Assembly (NCBI GenBank): GCA_947065955.1
Contig: CAMSXY010000076.1
Coordinates: forward strand, 1-5,928
Origin: an uncultured Caryophanales bacterium
GTDB taxonomy: Bacteria > Bacillota_I > Bacilli_A > RF39 > UBA660
Reading direction: 5' to 3'
DNA length: 5,928 nucleotides
The notes beneath the pieces were generated by a model. It worked only from the letters and a program-made list of their open reading frames with translations. It was not told the DNA's origin and did not search any database. Of the stretch, positions 1 to 5,637 are shown piece by piece. The position numbers and the translations under genes are program-made. The stretch's first letter is position 1. Each line of letters begins with the position of its first letter.

Positions 1-44
1 CACAAGGATGAACACTCTTTCCCTACACGACGCTCTTCCGATCT
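1..44. other. Illumina TruSeq-type read-1 adapter with index (not genomic)
   Basis: Positions 12-44 match the standard Illumina read-1 adapter, starting ACACTCTTTCCCTACACGAC and ending CTCTTCCGATCT. The bases before it fit the end of the P5 arm (CAC, 1-3) followed by an 8-base index (4-11). This is synthetic library sequence left on the molecule. The genomic insert therefore begins at about position 45, and recO, which runs into this point, is truncated by library construction and not by a biological event. Confidence 0.97.
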
Positions 45-249
45 TAGAAAGTCCTTTTTCATGAAAGGATATATGAAAAATCCCATAGGTTAATTTTGAA
101 GAAACGCTTCTTAAATCACTTTTTAAACTTCGGCATCCTTTCGAGATCACACCTATAATCCCGTGTTCCTTGGTCATAACCTGTAAAATTTTACTCGTTT
201 CTTTATAATCCATTTCACTTACTACAATTCCAATTATTTCTTCTAACAT
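45..249 (-). CDS. recO: DNA repair protein RecO, N-terminal part (truncated by the adapter)
   Basis: The ATG at 249-247 opens a frame of 68 codons that is still open where the insert ends at 45. The protein starts MLEEIIGIVV and continues with YKETSKILQVMTKEHG, a basic ISKGCRSLKSDLRSVS stretch and LTYGIFHISF. This is the characteristic OB-fold N-terminus of RecO (usual length about 240-260 aa). RecO works with RecF and RecR to load RecA onto SSB-coated single-stranded gaps. The start is supported by an AAGGA site six bases upstream, and the gene begins 13 bp after the yqzL stop. Position after era and yqzL matches the Bacillus order. The C-terminal helical and zinc-binding part is missing from the window, so completeness cannot be judged. 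Confidence 0.93.
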
Positions 250-262
250 CCCATATCCTTCT

Positions 263-349
263 TTATTTTTTTCTTGCTTCTTCTTTGTATTTTACATAAT
301 ACTCAATCTTTCCTGTATTTTCAAATAAATCCCATAATAATTTTTTCAT
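263..349 (-). CDS. yqzL: YqzL-family small protein (28 aa)
   Basis: A short frame starts at the ATG at 349-347 and stops with TAA at 265-263. It encodes 28 residues beginning MKKLLWDLFENTGKIEYYV and ending in a charged KYKEEARKK tail. The pattern of an aromatic Trp followed by a [D/N]xFxxTGxIxxY motif is that of the YqzL family, small proteins of unknown function encoded between era and recO in many Bacillota. An AGGTGAT Shine-Dalgarno sequence lies five bases upstream. The gene sits 41 bp after era and 13 bp before recO, exactly where yqzL is expected. The Bacillus protein is longer (about 45 aa, from memory), so this is a short form. The ATG at 356 was set aside because it hits a stop after 11 codons and lacks family resemblance. 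Confidence 0.82.
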   Translation of the reverse strand: MKKLLWDLFENTGKIEYYVKYKEEARKK

Positions 350-390
350 TTTTCATCACCTATTATCATAATGGTTCAAAAAGTAAATTT

Positions 391-1275
391 TTATTCAAAA
401 TCTTTAAAACCAAATTCTTGTAAATATTTTTCTTTATCTCTCCAATTTTTTATGGTCTTTACAAATAGGTTTAAATAAACGCGTTTTCCTAAAAAAACTT
501 CCAGTTCTTTTCTAGATCGAATTCCGATTTCTTTTATTTTCGAACCTTGTTTTCCAACTACTATTTTTTTTATAGAATCTCTATCTACAATAATGGAAGC
601 ATCTATTACATAAGATTCTTTTTTTCTTTCAATATTTTCTATAATACAAGTAAGAGAATGTGGAACTTCCTCTTCCGTTAATTGAAATACTTTTTCTCGG
701 ATTATTTCTGCGATTAAAAATTCTGTTGGACGATTGGTGTAATCTTCCTTTTCATAATAAAGAATATCGTCTTTTAAATATTTTTTTATAACCTCTATCA
801 AAGTTTGAATATTTTCTTCCTTTAAAGCGGATACAGGAACAATCTCCTCAAAAGGATAGATATCTTTATATTTCTCAATTTTTAATAAAATTTCTTCTTT
901 TTTTATTTTATCAATTTTATTCAAAACTAAAACAATTGGTTTTTGGGTTTCTTTTAACTTCTCTAAAATAAAAGAGTCTCCTTTTCCAAATTCTTCCTTA
1001 ATATCTATTAAAAATAAAAGAAGATCTACATCTCTCATTCCAAAATAGGCTTGTCTATTTAAGTAATCTCCTAATTTATGATTGGGTTTATGAATTCCTG
1101 GAGTATCCATAAAAATAATCTGTGTATCTAAATCATTATAAATACCCTCAATTTGATTTCTTGTCGTTTGGGGTTTATTCGATACAATAGCCACTTTTTT
1201 CCCTATAATGGCATTCATTAAGGTGGATTTCCCTGCATTGGGTCTTCCTATTAATCCAACAAAACCGGATTTCAT
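391..1275 (-). CDS. era: GTPase Era, ribosome assembly factor
   Basis: Full-length Era (294 aa; family about 290-300). The GTPase domain carries G1 GRPNAGKS at residues 10-17, the QTT switch I threonines at 36-38, G3 DTPG at 57-60, G4 NKID at 119-122 and G5 SAL at 149-151. The C-terminal KH domain follows, with its GxxG loop (GKQG, 241-244) and the conserved IGIRSRKELE and VYLNLFVKTIKNWR segments. Era binds the 3' end of 16S rRNA next to the anti-Shine-Dalgarno sequence and helps mature the 30S subunit. The start ATG overlaps the cdd stop codon (ATGA, 1275-1272) and an AAGGAGG site lies inside the end of cdd, so translation is probably coupled. The gene ends with TAA at 393-391, and ybeY, another rRNA-maturation gene, lies upstream in the same operon. 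Confidence 0.98.
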   Translation of the reverse strand: MKSGFVGLIGRPNAGKSTLMNAIIGKKVAIVSNKPQTTRNQIEGIYNDLDTQIIFMDTPGIHKPNHKLGDYLNRQAYFGMRDVDLLLFLIDIKEEFGKGDSFILEKLKETQKPIVLVLNKIDKIKKEEILLKIEKYKDIYPFEEIVPVSALKEENIQTLIEVIKKYLKDDILYYEKEDYTNRPTEFLIAEIIREKVFQLTEEEVPHSLTCIIENIERKKESYVIDASIIVDRDSIKKIVVGKQGSKIKEIGIRSRKELEVFLGKRVYLNLFVKTIKNWRDKEKYLQEFGFKDFE

Positions 1276-1658
1276 TTTAAATCCTCCTTAGAAAAAGGAT
1301 AAGGACACACCTCTTTTACAAAGTGTTGTTCTTCCTTTCCATCATTGGACATAAAAACGATTTTACACTCTGGATCCATAAATTCTACAATCACTTGTCT
1401 ACATAAAAAACAACAAGAACTTGTTTTTTCATGATCGCACATAATATAAAGTTCTAAAAAATCCTCTTTTTTATATCCTTCACTGACTGCTTTTAAAATA
1501 GCGCATCTTTCGGCACAAATTGTTGCTCCATAGGAAGCATTTTCAACATTGACACCTGTAAATTCTTTTCCATCCTTCATGCGTACAATAGCCGCTACTC
1601 GAAAATGGGAATAAGGGCTATAAGAATTTCTTAATAAATTAAATAATTTTTCCTTCAT
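1272..1658 (-). CDS. cdd: Cytidine deaminase
   Basis: A 128-aa homotetrameric-type cytidine deaminase (family about 125-135 aa) that converts cytidine and deoxycytidine to uridine and deoxyuridine in pyrimidine salvage. Visible motifs are YSPYSHFRVAA at 13-23, NVENASYG at 37-44, and CAE at 48-50, which provides the first zinc cysteine and the catalytic glutamate. The remaining zinc ligands are C83 and C86 in CCFLCRQ. The usual proline of the PCxxC motif is replaced here by a cysteine (C82), giving four cysteines in the neighbourhood of the zinc site; the ligands themselves remain. The start is backed by an AAGGAG site inside the tail of the upstream 150-aa gene, which overlaps it by 20 bp. 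The TGA stop overlaps the era start. Location between dgkA and era is the usual Bacillota arrangement. Confidence 0.96.
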   Translation of the reverse strand: MKEKLFNLLRNSYSPYSHFRVAAIVRMKDGKEFTGVNVENASYGATICAERCAILKAVSEGYKKEDFLELYIMCDHEKTSSCCFLCRQVIVEFMDPECKIVFMSNDGKEEQHFVKEVCPYPFSKEDLK

Positions 1659-2091
1659 TTTTTCTCCTTAATACTAGAAATTTTTCTTTTCTTTTTTCTT
1701 TTTTTTGCCATAATTCTAATTTTTCAAAAATTTCAGTTATTTTTGAAATAGAAAAAGAAGTTTCCATTCTTTTTCCATTTTCTTCTGTAAGCAAAATTTG
1801 AAAATAGGGTCTTTTATAACAAATTTCGATGGTCACTTTATTCTGTTCTAAATAATCGTATAAGTTCGGGTAAGAATTCTTATATTTTTCTTTAAAGTCT
1901 TCAAAACGAAAGGCATTTGCATCGTCAAAAGAGGTTTCTTTTTCCCCAAAATATCCAAATAAATATCTTTCATTTAAACTCATATAACAATGAAATCCAA
2001 CTACAAGGTTATACGCTAGAATATCCAAAAAAGAATGGGGCATTTGATAATCTAAAAAAGTTTTTTGAAAAATAGGCGCAATCTTATGCAT
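1639..2091 (-). CDS. Unrecognised 150-aa protein between dgkA and cdd
   Basis: I do not recognise a family for this protein. It appears to be a real gene: it starts eight bases inside the end of dgkA, has a GGGAG site seven bases before its ATG, runs 150 codons in very AT-rich DNA, and ends 20 bp inside cdd, as expected for a tightly packed operon. The protein is soluble-looking, with no signal peptide or membrane segment. It is rich in aromatic residues in its first two thirds, for example YMSLNERYLFGYFGEKE at 36-52 and YPNLYDYLE at 74-82. It ends in a highly basic tail, with KKEKRKEK at 130-137 and LRRK at 141-144. The part from about 86 to 124 alternates in a way that suggests beta strands followed by a helix. 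The basic tail could contact nucleic acid, but that is speculation. The standard cluster has no gene at this position. Confidence 0.82.
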   Translation of the reverse strand: MHKIAPIFQKTFLDYQMPHSFLDILAYNLVVGFHCYMSLNERYLFGYFGEKETSFDDANAFRFEDFKEKYKNSYPNLYDYLEQNKVTIEICYKRPYFQILLTEENGKRMETSFSISKITEIFEKLELWQKKEKRKEKFLVLRRKNEGKII

Positions 2092-2473
2092 AAATCATCT
2101 CCCATATTCTAGGTAAAAACAAAAATAATCCCACAAAAAAGGCAGTTAAAGCAAAAACCATCACAGCAGAAGCAGCTGTATCTTTCGCAATCTTTGCAAG
2201 AGGATGAATCTCCCTTGAAACCAAATCGATGGTTGCCTCAATCGCTGTATTGATTAATTCCGCTCCAATCACAAGACCAATCAAAAGAAAAAGAATAATC
2301 CATTCTAAAGTAGAAATTTGAAAGAAAAATCCAAGAAAAAGAACCAAAATGGATACTAAAATATGAACCGTTAAATTTTGTTCATAACGAAAAGCATATT
2401 TTAATCCGTCAAAGGCATAGGTAAAACTTTTGAAAAATCTTTTGAAACCTCTTTTTTTATTTCTTGATTCCAT
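2084..2473 (-). CDS. dgkA: Diacylglycerol/undecaprenol kinase (DgkA family)
   Basis: A 129-aa integral membrane kinase of the Gram-positive DgkA type. In Bacillus-like bacteria this enzyme phosphorylates undecaprenol, recycling the lipid carrier for wall synthesis, rather than mainly diacylglycerol. A basic N-terminal stretch (residues 4-15) precedes an amphipathic segment with the conserved RYEQNLTVH (E31, N33, H37), then membrane segments at about 38-52, 57-78 and 102-120. The signature EL-INTAIEATIDL (71-84) and the AKDTAASAV motif (96-104) contain the ATP/metal and catalytic residues E72, N75, E79, K97 and D98. The start overlaps the 3' end of ybeY by 17 bp. Its Shine-Dalgarno site (AGAGAGG) is rather far from the ATG, so coupling to ybeY translation is likely. 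Undecaprenol versus diacylglycerol specificity is inferred from lineage. Confidence 0.95.
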   Translation of the reverse strand: MESRNKKRGFKRFFKSFTYAFDGLKYAFRYEQNLTVHILVSILVLFLGFFFQISTLEWIILFLLIGLVIGAELINTAIEATIDLVSREIHPLAKIAKDTAASAVMVFALTAFFVGLFLFLPRIWEMIYA

Positions 2474-2900
2474 ATGAATCTAAAATCCTCTCTTGTAGTT
2501 CAAACATAATTTTTTCGTCTTGTTCCTTCTTATGATCATATCCTAAAAGGTGTAAAAACCCATGGATGGTTAAAAAGGAAATCTCCCTTAAAAAACTATG
2601 CCCATATTCTTTTGCCTGTTCTTCTGCTTTTGGAATCGATATATAAATATCTCCCAAAAGACGAAAATCATAGTGAATATCTTGATAATCTTCCAAAGCA
2701 AAGGAAATTACATCGGTTGTTTTATCGATATTTCGATATTCCCGATTTAGCTCTCTTATTTTTTCATTATCTACAAAAATAACATTAAAAATTAAAGAAT
2801 CTAAATTTTGATAATTGATTGCATAATCAATTAATTTTCTTATTTCTTCTGTTTCTTTTATTTCCTCGCTTGTTGTATTAATAATTTCTACTTGATTCAT
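2457..2900 (-). CDS. ybeY: Endoribonuclease YbeY, rRNA maturation factor
   Basis: A single-domain zinc-dependent endoribonuclease (147 aa from the chosen start; family about 150). It takes part in 16S rRNA 3'-end processing and ribosome quality control. The zinc site H3xH5xH is complete: HGFLHLLGYDH with H113, H117 and H123. Other family marks are LNREYRNIDKTTDVISF (51-67) and LLGDIYIS (81-88). A frame-equivalent ATG lies 12 bases upstream at 2912, but I prefer the ATG at 2900-2898. It overlaps the TGA of the vanZ-like gene as ATGA, has GGGTGA four bases upstream, and gives an N-terminus (MNQVEIINTT) like other YbeY proteins. The neighbours dgkA and era match the Bacillus order. The usual preceding genes phoH and yqfF are missing. 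Confidence 0.96.
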   Translation of the reverse strand: MNQVEIINTTSEEIKETEEIRKLIDYAINYQNLDSLIFNVIFVDNEKIRELNREYRNIDKTTDVISFALEDYQDIHYDFRLLGDIYISIPKAEEQAKEYGHSFLREISFLTIHGFLHLLGYDHKKEQDEKIMFELQERILDSYGIKK

Positions 2901-3511
2901 ATCTTCACCCATATATTAATATTTCCAATATATATAATTAATCCTACTAAAAGTAATATAAGTATTATATTATAGATAATTGTTTTTTTCAAGCAAGAAG
3001 GAATATGGTTTCTAATTTTTAAAGTTAATAAATAACTATAGTACCCAATAAGACCTCCTATAATATTTAAAAAAATATCATCAATATCAAAGACACGTCC
3101 AATTACCAATTGAACAGTTTCAATCGTAATGGAGGTTAAAAAGGAAAGGATAAATACGCTTGTCCCTTTTTCTAATTTAAGAAAATACCCTAGAAAAAAT
3201 CCATAGGGAGCAAACATGATGACATTTCCAACAACGTTTTTAAAAAACAAATGACTTCCAAAAGGATAACGAAACATTTCTTTAAAAGGAACAAAATTGG
3301 AAGTTGACCAACTGACATCTTGAAAAGTAACTACATAGAAAAGACACATAATATAAACTACAAAAAGAAGCATCATTAACTCTTTATAAAAAATAAATCT
3401 TTTTTTATTTTTTATAAAATAGGTAATCCGCATTAAAATTAAAATTACACTACAAATTAAAATCATTGGCCACGTTTCTTTAAAAATATCGATAAATGCA
3501 CTTCTTAACAT
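2897..3511 (-). CDS. VanZ-family membrane protein
   Basis: A 204-aa polytopic membrane protein with the VanZ-like domain. Visible family motifs are NFVPF (72-76), the N-x5-P-x-GF pattern in GNVIMFAPYGFFLGY (95-109), SITIETVQ (127-134) and RVFDIDDIFLNIIGGLIGY (139-157), whose acidic DIDD and Asn/Gly residues are the most conserved part of the family. Likely membrane segments are at about 14-32, 44-62, 92-110, 117-137, 145-163 and 178-197. VanZ is best known for low-level teicoplanin resistance in Tn1546, but most chromosomal homologues have no known role, so resistance should not be assumed. The gene starts two bases after the yqfD stop, with GGAGG seven bases before its ATG and inside yqfD. 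It ends by ATGA overlap with ybeY, so it is part of the operon. It occupies the place normally taken by phoH and yqfF. Confidence 0.9.
   Translation of the reverse strand: MLRSAFIDIFKETWPMILICSVILILMRITYFIKNKKRFIFYKELMMLLFVVYIMCLFYVVTFQDVSWSTSNFVPFKEMFRYPFGSHLFFKNVVGNVIMFAPYGFFLGYFLKLEKGTSVFILSFLTSITIETVQLVIGRVFDIDDIFLNIIGGLIGYYSYLLTLKIRNHIPSCLKKTIIYNIILILLLVGLIIYIGNINIWVKI
2905..2910 (-). promoter_or_regulatory. Shine-Dalgarno site that decides the ybeY start
   Basis: GGGTGA (reverse complement of tcaccc) lies four bases before the ATG at 2900 and inside the last codons of the vanZ-like gene. It favours this ATG over the one at 2912, which has only weak upstream purines. With the ATGA overlap it suggests that ribosomes finishing the vanZ-like gene restart on ybeY. 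Confidence 0.5.
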
Positions 3512-3513
3512 AG

Positions 3514-4686
3514 TTATTCCTCCGAAGGTTCTATTTTTATAAAAGAAGTAATATTTTCATACACAGTAAAAAATACTTCTACTTTTATTGTACTCTCATT
3601 TATCGTAATTTTCAAATTTTTTTGACTAATAATATATTCGTCTTCTTTTAAAGTCTCTTCTAACCTTTTTCTAGAAAGTTCTAAGGCTTTGCTTACAGCT
3701 TCTTCTTCTGTATATATTGCATCGATAATTTCAGTTTCCCTTTGTTTTTGTTTCGAAAGTTGAATAGGAAGAAGGGGACTTTTTAAAAGGAGTGTTTCTT
3801 CTATTAACTTTGTTTTAAAAGGATGTAAAGTTAAATCAAAATTTTTATTTAAAAAGCGAAGACTGTATACATTTTTTTGTCTTCCTGTTTCTTTTACTTC
3901 ATAATACGTTAAAGGATATTCTACGGAAGTTTCATACCAAACCTCTCCGAATACTTCTCCATCTGCTCGAACTGTGTTTTTTAATTCTTCATTTAAATAA
4001 ATCTGTCCGCTAATGATTGTGTCTCCTTTTTTTACATAATCATTTAGATTTCGAACAATTTCTCCAGAACGTGCTACTACTTTTTTTAAAATGGCGTCTT
4101 TACTTGCGACAATATTTCCTTTTTCAGTATCTTCTTTTATATCAACAATTTTTCTTTCCTCTACACGAATGATGTATTTAACTCCAACATTTTCAATTTC
4201 CAACCATTCTATTTTATCTTTATATTTTTCTATAATTTGTTTTTTTATTTGTTCAATTTGTTGAAAACTTTTTTTAAAACTTTTTTCGTAAATTCCATGT
4301 TCTTCTAATTCTTTTAGAATTAAATGACGAATATCTTTATTCGTGTGAATGACTTCAATTTCAAAAATAATATTGCTTAAAAATAAAAAAAAGGAAAATC
4401 CTATCAAAAGGAAGAAAAAAAGAACTTGATTTTTTTTCATAAAGTTTTTTATTTTATGCATTCCATAATAATCTAAAGTTGTGATCTCATAAATACTTTT
4501 TAATTCAACCACTTTTTCGTAATCTTTTTCATAAATAAGAATATCTGCTTCATTTCGATTTTTGTATTTCACTTTTAAAAGTTCTATATTACTGGAAATA
4601 ACTTTTTTTAAAAATCGATCAATATTTCTTCCTGTAATCTTTATTTTAATCTTATTTTTTAGTTGAAATAAAAATTTATTTTTCAT
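3514..4686 (-). CDS. yqfD: Sporulation protein YqfD
   Basis: A 390-aa protein of the YqfD family (usual length about 380-400). It has a cytoplasmic N-terminal domain of about 80 residues, one membrane segment at about 86-108 (VLFFFLLIGFSFFLFLSNII), and a large extracytoplasmic part. The latter includes an IRVEERK motif (173-179), GDTIISGQI (221-229) and RADGEVFGEVWYE (240-252), typical of this family. In Bacillus the gene is made in the mother cell under sigma-E and is linked to spore formation; its biochemical role is unknown. An AGGAAG site lies five bases before the ATG. It follows yqfC after 66 bp and abuts the vanZ-like gene. No truncation is seen. YqfC plus YqfD indicates a spore-forming lineage or recent descent from one. 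Confidence 0.92.
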   Translation of the reverse strand: MKNKFLFQLKNKIKIKITGRNIDRFLKKVISSNIELLKVKYKNRNEADILIYEKDYEKVVELKSIYEITTLDYYGMHKIKNFMKKNQVLFFFLLIGFSFFLFLSNIIFEIEVIHTNKDIRHLILKELEEHGIYEKSFKKSFQQIEQIKKQIIEKYKDKIEWLEIENVGVKYIIRVEERKIVDIKEDTEKGNIVASKDAILKKVVARSGEIVRNLNDYVKKGDTIISGQIYLNEELKNTVRADGEVFGEVWYETSVEYPLTYYEVKETGRQKNVYSLRFLNKNFDLTLHPFKTKLIEETLLLKSPLLPIQLSKQKQRETEIIDAIYTEEEAVSKALELSRKRLEETLKEDEYIISQKNLKITINESTIKVEVFFTVYENITSFIKIEPSEE

Positions 4687-4752
4687 ATTTTCTTCCTTTC
4701 TTTTGAAAGTTCACTTTATTATATTTCTAGTTATAAAATTTTATGTAAAACA

Positions 4753-4992
4753 TTATTTTAACTCAATATTTTGAATATTTCCTTCGATTAAGATTTCATC
4801 TTTTAAAAGTTTGGATACCACAAGATTTTCTCCATATACAAAAATTTCCCCCTCTTTGTATTTGACTTGCACTTTGTTTCGATCAAAATGTCCAATATCT
4901 GTATAGTTTACAATATTTACTTTGTTTTTCAAAACATTTAAACGAAAGTCGTCTTCTAATATAAAGGAACGAATATTTTTTATTGGATTCAT
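4753..4992 (-). CDS. yqfC: Sporulation protein YqfC (YabP/YqfC family)
   Basis: A 79-aa protein of the YabP/YqfC family (members about 80-100 aa), a small beta-rich protein. In Bacillus it is a sigma-E-dependent sporulation gene preceding yqfD. The recognisable family region is the run of short strands from residue 26 on: VNIVNYTDIGHFDRNKVQV, EGEIFVYGENL with the conserved [V/I]xGxxL pattern, and ILIEGNIQNIEL. It is the first gene of the operon. An AAGGTGAG site lies five to six bases before the ATG. A sigma-E-like -10 sequence is found 16-23 bases upstream. The preceding DNA is a decayed relaxase gene, so the operon's original upstream neighbour is not in this window. Confidence 0.9.
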   Translation of the reverse strand: MNPIKNIRSFILEDDFRLNVLKNKVNIVNYTDIGHFDRNKVQVKYKEGEIFVYGENLVVSKLLKDEILIEGNIQNIELK

Positions 4993-5007
4993 ACTCTCAC
5001 CTTCTTT

Positions 5008-5015
5008 AGTATATG
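5008..5015 (-). promoter_or_regulatory. Possible sigma-E-like -10 element of the yqfC operon
   Basis: On the minus strand the bases read CATATACT, which fits the sporulation sigma-E -10 consensus CATAYAnT. An ATA that could serve as -35 core lies about 19 bases further upstream, slightly farther than usual (about 16-17). The start of transcription would fall only about ten bases before the ATG, leaving GGTGAG at the very 5' end of the message. In Bacillus, yqfC and yqfD are sigma-E genes, which makes the match plausible. Alone it is weak, and housekeeping genes downstream would need a further vegetative promoter that I cannot place. Confidence 0.25.
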
Positions 5016-5045
5016 TGTCAAGACTTTAAAAAAGTATTTATCTAT

Positions 5046-5069
5046 AAAAAAAGAACTATTCGAAATAGT
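5046..5069 (-). terminator. Weak intrinsic terminator before yqfC
   Basis: On the minus strand ACTATT and AATAGT form a six-pair stem around a TCG loop, followed by TC and seven T residues. It is placed where it could end transcription of the old relaxase gene ahead of yqfC. The stem has a single G-C pair, so it would be inefficient or could be chance in such AT-rich DNA. Confidence 0.35.
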
Positions 5070-5077
5070 AAATCTTT
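5062..5077. repeat. 16-bp direct repeat, copy 1
   Basis: The bases gaaatagtaaatcttt occur here and again at 5296-5311 in the same orientation, with differing flanks on both sides. This copy overlaps the terminator-like hairpin at the outer edge of the relaxase homology; the other encodes part of the conserved RFTIS segment. Confidence 0.7.
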
Positions 5078-5295
5078 ATTGATAGTAGTTAATTTATTTT
5101 TATAATATCTAGTAGTTTTCTTAAATTCCTTTACTTTTAATTTTTTTTATCACTACCCTTAATACCTCTTTCTAATTCAAAGCCTGCCTCTCTTAACTCA
5201 CCCTGTATTTCGAAAATATCATTTTATTGACTAAAATGATAGATATCCCTTGTAATTTTGATAAATGAATATGATCTTTGCTATACTGCTTTTTA

Positions 5296-5311
5296 GAAAT
5301 AGTAAATCTTT
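5296..5311. repeat. 16-bp direct repeat, copy 2
   Basis: Exact copy of the sequence at 5062-5077, 234 bp apart. Here it lies within the relaxase remnant and encodes RFTIS on the minus strand, a conserved part of the family, so this is probably the original copy. Confidence 0.7.
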
Positions 5312-5637
5312 CAGGATTTGTTCTTTTATCTAATTTTTTTAACAAGTGGTAAAGCTACACAATGAATATGAGGTTTTAATTCGTCCATGTATATTGTTGG
5401 ATATAATTTCTTTCTTATAACCTAAATCGTTGTAAACAAAATCCATACAATTATTAGCCCATTTCATTATTTCATCTTTACGCATATTATCCAAAAATTT
5501 ATGTGTTGCAGCAAACATAAGTTCATTAGCTACAACACTTTTAGATTTATTTAACATTTCCTGAACGGTCTTTTTCCGTTCAGGACGTTCAGTTTTCATT
5601 TGTTCATTATGCTCTTTCTCATAATCTTTTACAAGCA

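Noticed and set aside
2457..2912. ybeY beginning at the ATG at 2912
   Set aside because: The start at 2900 has a better ribosome binding site, forms an ATGA overlap with the preceding gene and gives the family-typical N-terminus.
2897..3511. VanZ-like gene as a glycopeptide resistance determinant
   Set aside because: There are no vanS/R/H/A/X/Y genes nearby and it is embedded in a housekeeping operon. Most chromosomal VanZ-domain proteins are not known to confer resistance.
4718..4749. Vegetative promoter in the 66-bp gap between yqfC and yqfD (TATAAT with TTTACA upstream on the minus strand)
   Set aside because: The two hexamers are 20 bases apart, too far for a standard promoter, and TATAAT occurs readily in sequence this AT-rich.
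5016..5021. TTGACA on the minus strand as a -35 box for yqfC
   Set aside because: A -10 box 17 bases downstream would fall in the ribosome binding site and start region, where no TATAAT-like sequence exists.
5141..5340. Relaxase frameshifts explained as long-read homopolymer errors
   Set aside because: Two shifts fall in A7 and A8 runs, so this was considered. The eight complete neighbouring genes contain many similar runs without damage, one defect is an in-frame stop, two shifts are not in homopolymers, and both gene ends are missing.
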